Program-made: the position numbers and the translations under genes
The notes under the pieces: model-generated
What the model was told of the DNA's origin: nothing
Databases searched by the model: none
Seen by the model: only the letters and a program-made list of their open reading frames with translations
Shown: positions 60,996 through 64,000 of the stretch, in pieces
How the letters are laid out: every line of letters begins with the position of its first letter
How positions within the stretch are numbered: the stretch's first letter is position 1
Origin: Mesaphorura yosii
Lineage: Eukaryota > Arthropoda > Collembola > Poduromorpha > Tullbergiidae
Assembly: GCA_009869945.1 (NCBI GenBank)
Contig: WIXG01000050.1
Location: forward strand, 124,001 to 188,000
Direction: 5' to 3'
DNA length: 64,000 nt

Positions 60996-63900
60996 CTGCA
61001 ATAATTGCTTGACTTGACTTATTACTGTTCTTCGAGGAAATTAGGGTCTCCTCCTTTGTGTGTTTCCGGTCATGGTGCAGGCGTTCGTTCGTTGCTCGTT
61101 GGTGCTGGGTTCTTGATTAGAATTGACTTGTGTGTTGTATTTGTATCAAGTCTGTTCGTTTGTCGTTTTTCGATTCTCATACAGGCGAAGGATCAAAAAA
61201 TCCAAACTCGTTCAAACCAAATGGTATTCTTCTTCTCACTGCGTCGTTGTCCGAATCCCTGATGTGTTTTGAACCAATTCTTATGAGTACGTCTAAGCGT
61301 CTTGTATAACGTTGTATACAACACAGTACCAATGCAACGGATGACAAACTTTGTTTTTGACTTAACTCCAACAATTGGCACTGAAATGTTCAGTTGCGCA
61401 CAATTTATTGGTTGCACTGTGGCCATGCAGTGTACGAAACACGAATTGAAGTTATTGGAGCTCCAAAGTAATCCAAAGTTCCAAAGATGTATTTGAGTGA
61501 GTTGACTGTTGGTTCGCCTTCCTAAAGGCAGAGAACAATGACAGGGACAGAAATTAATTTTTAAGCTGGACTTGACCAGATCGCGAACGAGAACAAGAAG
61601 GAGCAACAAACTACACTACGAATTAATGTACCGTTTTGTCTTGGCTTGTCCAGTGACTAAACTCAATGGCAAACACGAGCACGGTCATGTCATGTTGGAC
61701 CACTGAAGATTAACTGCGTACGTAACGTAAACCAATGAACTATTCGTTGTTCAGTCACTCTTGTCTTGTTATGCCATTATTTATTTGCTTTGTTCACACT
61801 TCTTCATCTTTACACAGCACAGTTGTTGTTGCTTTGCATTCATTCAACTTTCACTAAATACAATGTCCTGTCCTGCCCTGCGCCGCACTGTTAAATAATC
61901 CTATTTGGTATTTTTGTCTTTGTTTGGTCTGAGGTTCGAGAATTAGAATTTATTACGACATTTATGTCGTGTCAGTACGCACAGGCACTCAGTCACCACC
62001 ACTACACGGCGCATCAGCCTTTGTGGACAATAATGAGATGAATCAAATTATTCGTACGTCTGCCTACCTTACTCTTGGTCTTACTCTTGTACCTCATTCT
62101 ATTATTGAAGTTACTGTACCCCACTGGCGATGGCGACAAAAGGATTACGTCACCAGTAATTTTGACACTACGGTCAGCCCACATTGGAAATACACAAACA
62201 AGATCACTCATCGCGCCAGATTTGCAAACGAAACCACTGTACGATGGAAATGGATCACGCAGCCTAATCTTACAGCTGACTACTGGATAACTCTGAATCT
62301 ATTTAATCGATAATGGCGCACGTAAACGGAGAAAGGAGACAAATACTTGGTGATGGTGATATTGGAGCTGTAGTTCGTCAATTAGTGCGCATCTTCTCCC
62401 AACGCGATAAGTGTGATTAGGCGAAAAATTATGAATCATGAAGCTTTTGTCCGAACTTCGCAACTTTCTATGAAAGATGCCTTCTGCGGATTGTACATTG
62501 CAAAAGTGCAGGCATTCCCATATTGTTTTTGCATTGTTAATCTGGTCAGACAATACACACACCTTGCCAATGTACAACAGTACAAGTTGTCTTGCAAAGC
62601 CATAAATCACCTGAATAACAAGGCAAAAGCGTTGTAACTCGATTGCAGGACCAGCAAAAACAGAAATTCCAGCCCATAACTTTAATTGAGGCATAGTGAA
62701 TTCTGCCCTGATGGTTTCTCTTACGCTTAGATTAAGATATCAACTTACACGATGATGAGCAATAGGCAACAAGTAATAACTGTCATAGTGGTCAATGTCA
62801 TTGCATTACTCATATCATTAATATCATGCACATGTAATCTGGCTATGGCTGTCCGACAAGGTTTACTTTGAAACTTAATATTGTACAACTTTGATGAGTT
62901 AATCTTATGGTACAGATTCTGCATTTTTATCATTTCATTTCAACGTATACTCCACGCTTGTGTACTCCACAATACATAGAATAGAAATTAATCACGTACG
63001 ACTCATGTTTGGTTTCAAGTATACGTTGCTTGACGGGAATGGTAAATATTATTCTGGCTTGCCCTGCTTGATAATTTAAACTTGTCTTTAACTTCGGGTT
63101 TGGGCTGAATCATCCTCCTTCAATGAGTAATGCAATTGCCAACTGATACTTGCTGAACTTGATAATAAATGGTAATCACAGTCTCGCTTGTCCAAATATC
63201 GATAACCCTACCGTAGAAGTTCAATGTCAAATGTCGAATATCATCAATGACGGTTATTGGATGTTTCGGTGATTGACAGAGCCCAGAGTAAATATTTGTG
63301 CTTATGTCTGTCGGTCCGTAAAGGAAAGTGTGTTGCTAATTTTCCTGTGTCTTTTTCCAGACGAGTCAAGAGTTTCAAAAAAGGAACACAGGCACAGGGT
63401 GAGGTAATTAACAATGAACAACAAAAGAATTAAGATCAGAACACGAAAATGAATGCTGGCTTGGCTTAAATTAGTGGATGCTCTAAATCTTGGTTTGCAT
63501 TTATAAGACTAAATGTGTCTGTCCATGACACAACAAAGAAATCTAAAGCCGAATTGCGGACGGCAAGACTGCTTCTCGCTAAGTGGCGATGACCATGATT
63601 CATCCTCAGTTGACTGATATTTATTTTTGTTATTTGCCCTACATTAAATTGTTTTTAATTGATCAGCACACTTTGCAGACCCGAAGTCAGTACGATAGCG
63701 TTTGAGACTTTCAGTAAACAAGCACATAAGTGAAAAGTCATCAAGTAAAGCCTACTAATGAGTCATCATTTTAAAAATTGCAATGACCCGATTTCACTTC
63801 TTAACGGATGTATCCTGAACACGTGTCGAGGGTGGACGCCGAATCAAACTGATATTAAAAATTATTTGGGCAAGGTTAGCCACTCTAAAGAAGTTTATAA

Positions 63901-64000
63901 AGTACAGTGGTTATATCAATTTCGGCTCACAACCTCAACCAACCTCAAACTTCAGCTTGTCAGTCTCAACCTCGAACCCGTTTAAATTTTGACGAAACTC
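60996..64000. other. Right end of window, mostly no recognisable gene
   Basis: AT-rich sequence with several long but unconvincing open frames. The only exon-like piece I keep is the minus-strand candidate at 62749-62933. A plus-strand acceptor/donor pair frames about 38 bases near 63361-63398 but has no supporting context. Confidence 0.4.
62749..62933 (-). CDS. IQSEC: Candidate IQSEC alternative first exon, most upstream (61 codons)
   Basis: An ATG at 62933 opens 61 codons plus two bases (MIKMQNLYHKINSSKLYN..., ending TVITCCLLLII) to GT|GTAAGT, a strong donor in phase 2. A later ATG in the same frame would give a short signal-peptide-like start (MTVITCCLLLII). It may be the furthest IQSEC first exon, or the first exon of a different secreted protein. 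Confidence 0.33.

Noticed and set aside
61969-62694. Overlapping open frames of 114 and 131 codons on both strands
   Set aside because: No domain, no splice context and AT-rich codon use; they look like random openness.
63361-63398. Plus-strand acceptor/donor pair framing about 38 bases
   Set aside because: No flanking exons, no ATG and no recognisable residues; likely chance.

Overview
The window looks like nuclear DNA from an arthropod. It has GT-AG introns, and the compact genes have introns of mostly 60-130 bases. It carries a TULIP-fold protein resembling mite group-7 allergens and a short interstitial run of the arthropod telomere unit TTAGG. A mite or other chelicerate is my best guess. 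A crustacean is possible. SMCR8 makes a fly unlikely, because flies lack it. The species cannot be fixed from this sequence.

Bases 1-11.4 kb form a dense housekeeping block. In order: PPWD1 (minus, C-terminus cut by the left edge), a UBE2T-like E2 (plus), NDUFB8 (minus), SMCR8 (plus), a group-7-allergen-like gene (plus) and MED29/intersex (plus). PPWD1/UBE2T and NDUFB8/SMCR8 are head-to-head pairs that probably share promoters. UBE2T/NDUFB8 and MED29/IQSEC are tail-to-tail pairs.

Bases 12.1-60.2 kb, and perhaps to 62.9 kb, are essentially one minus-strand gene: an IQSEC/BRAG-type Arf guanine-nucleotide exchange factor (Drosophila schizo/loner). Ten shared coding exons lie between 12.1 and 27.1 kb and fit together with perfect phase agreement. 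They give a Ser-rich exon, an IQ motif, a long linker, Sec7, PH and a Ser/Gln/Asn-rich tail.

The notable feature is upstream. Over about 35 kb there are many separate ATG-initiated exons, nearly all ending at a donor in phase 2, which is the phase the Ser-rich exon accepts. Two ATG-initiated exons lying past the Ser-rich exon instead end in phase 0, the phase accepted by the next (IQ) exon. I read this as an array of alternative first exons giving one Arf-GEF core many different N-termini. Five are well supported. The rest are graded down, because short ATG-plus-donor combinations also occur by chance.

At 57 and 60.9 kb there are minus-strand exon-like segments that do not fit IQSEC phase and may belong to another gene. 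I saw no tRNA, rRNA, CRISPR or intact transposon.
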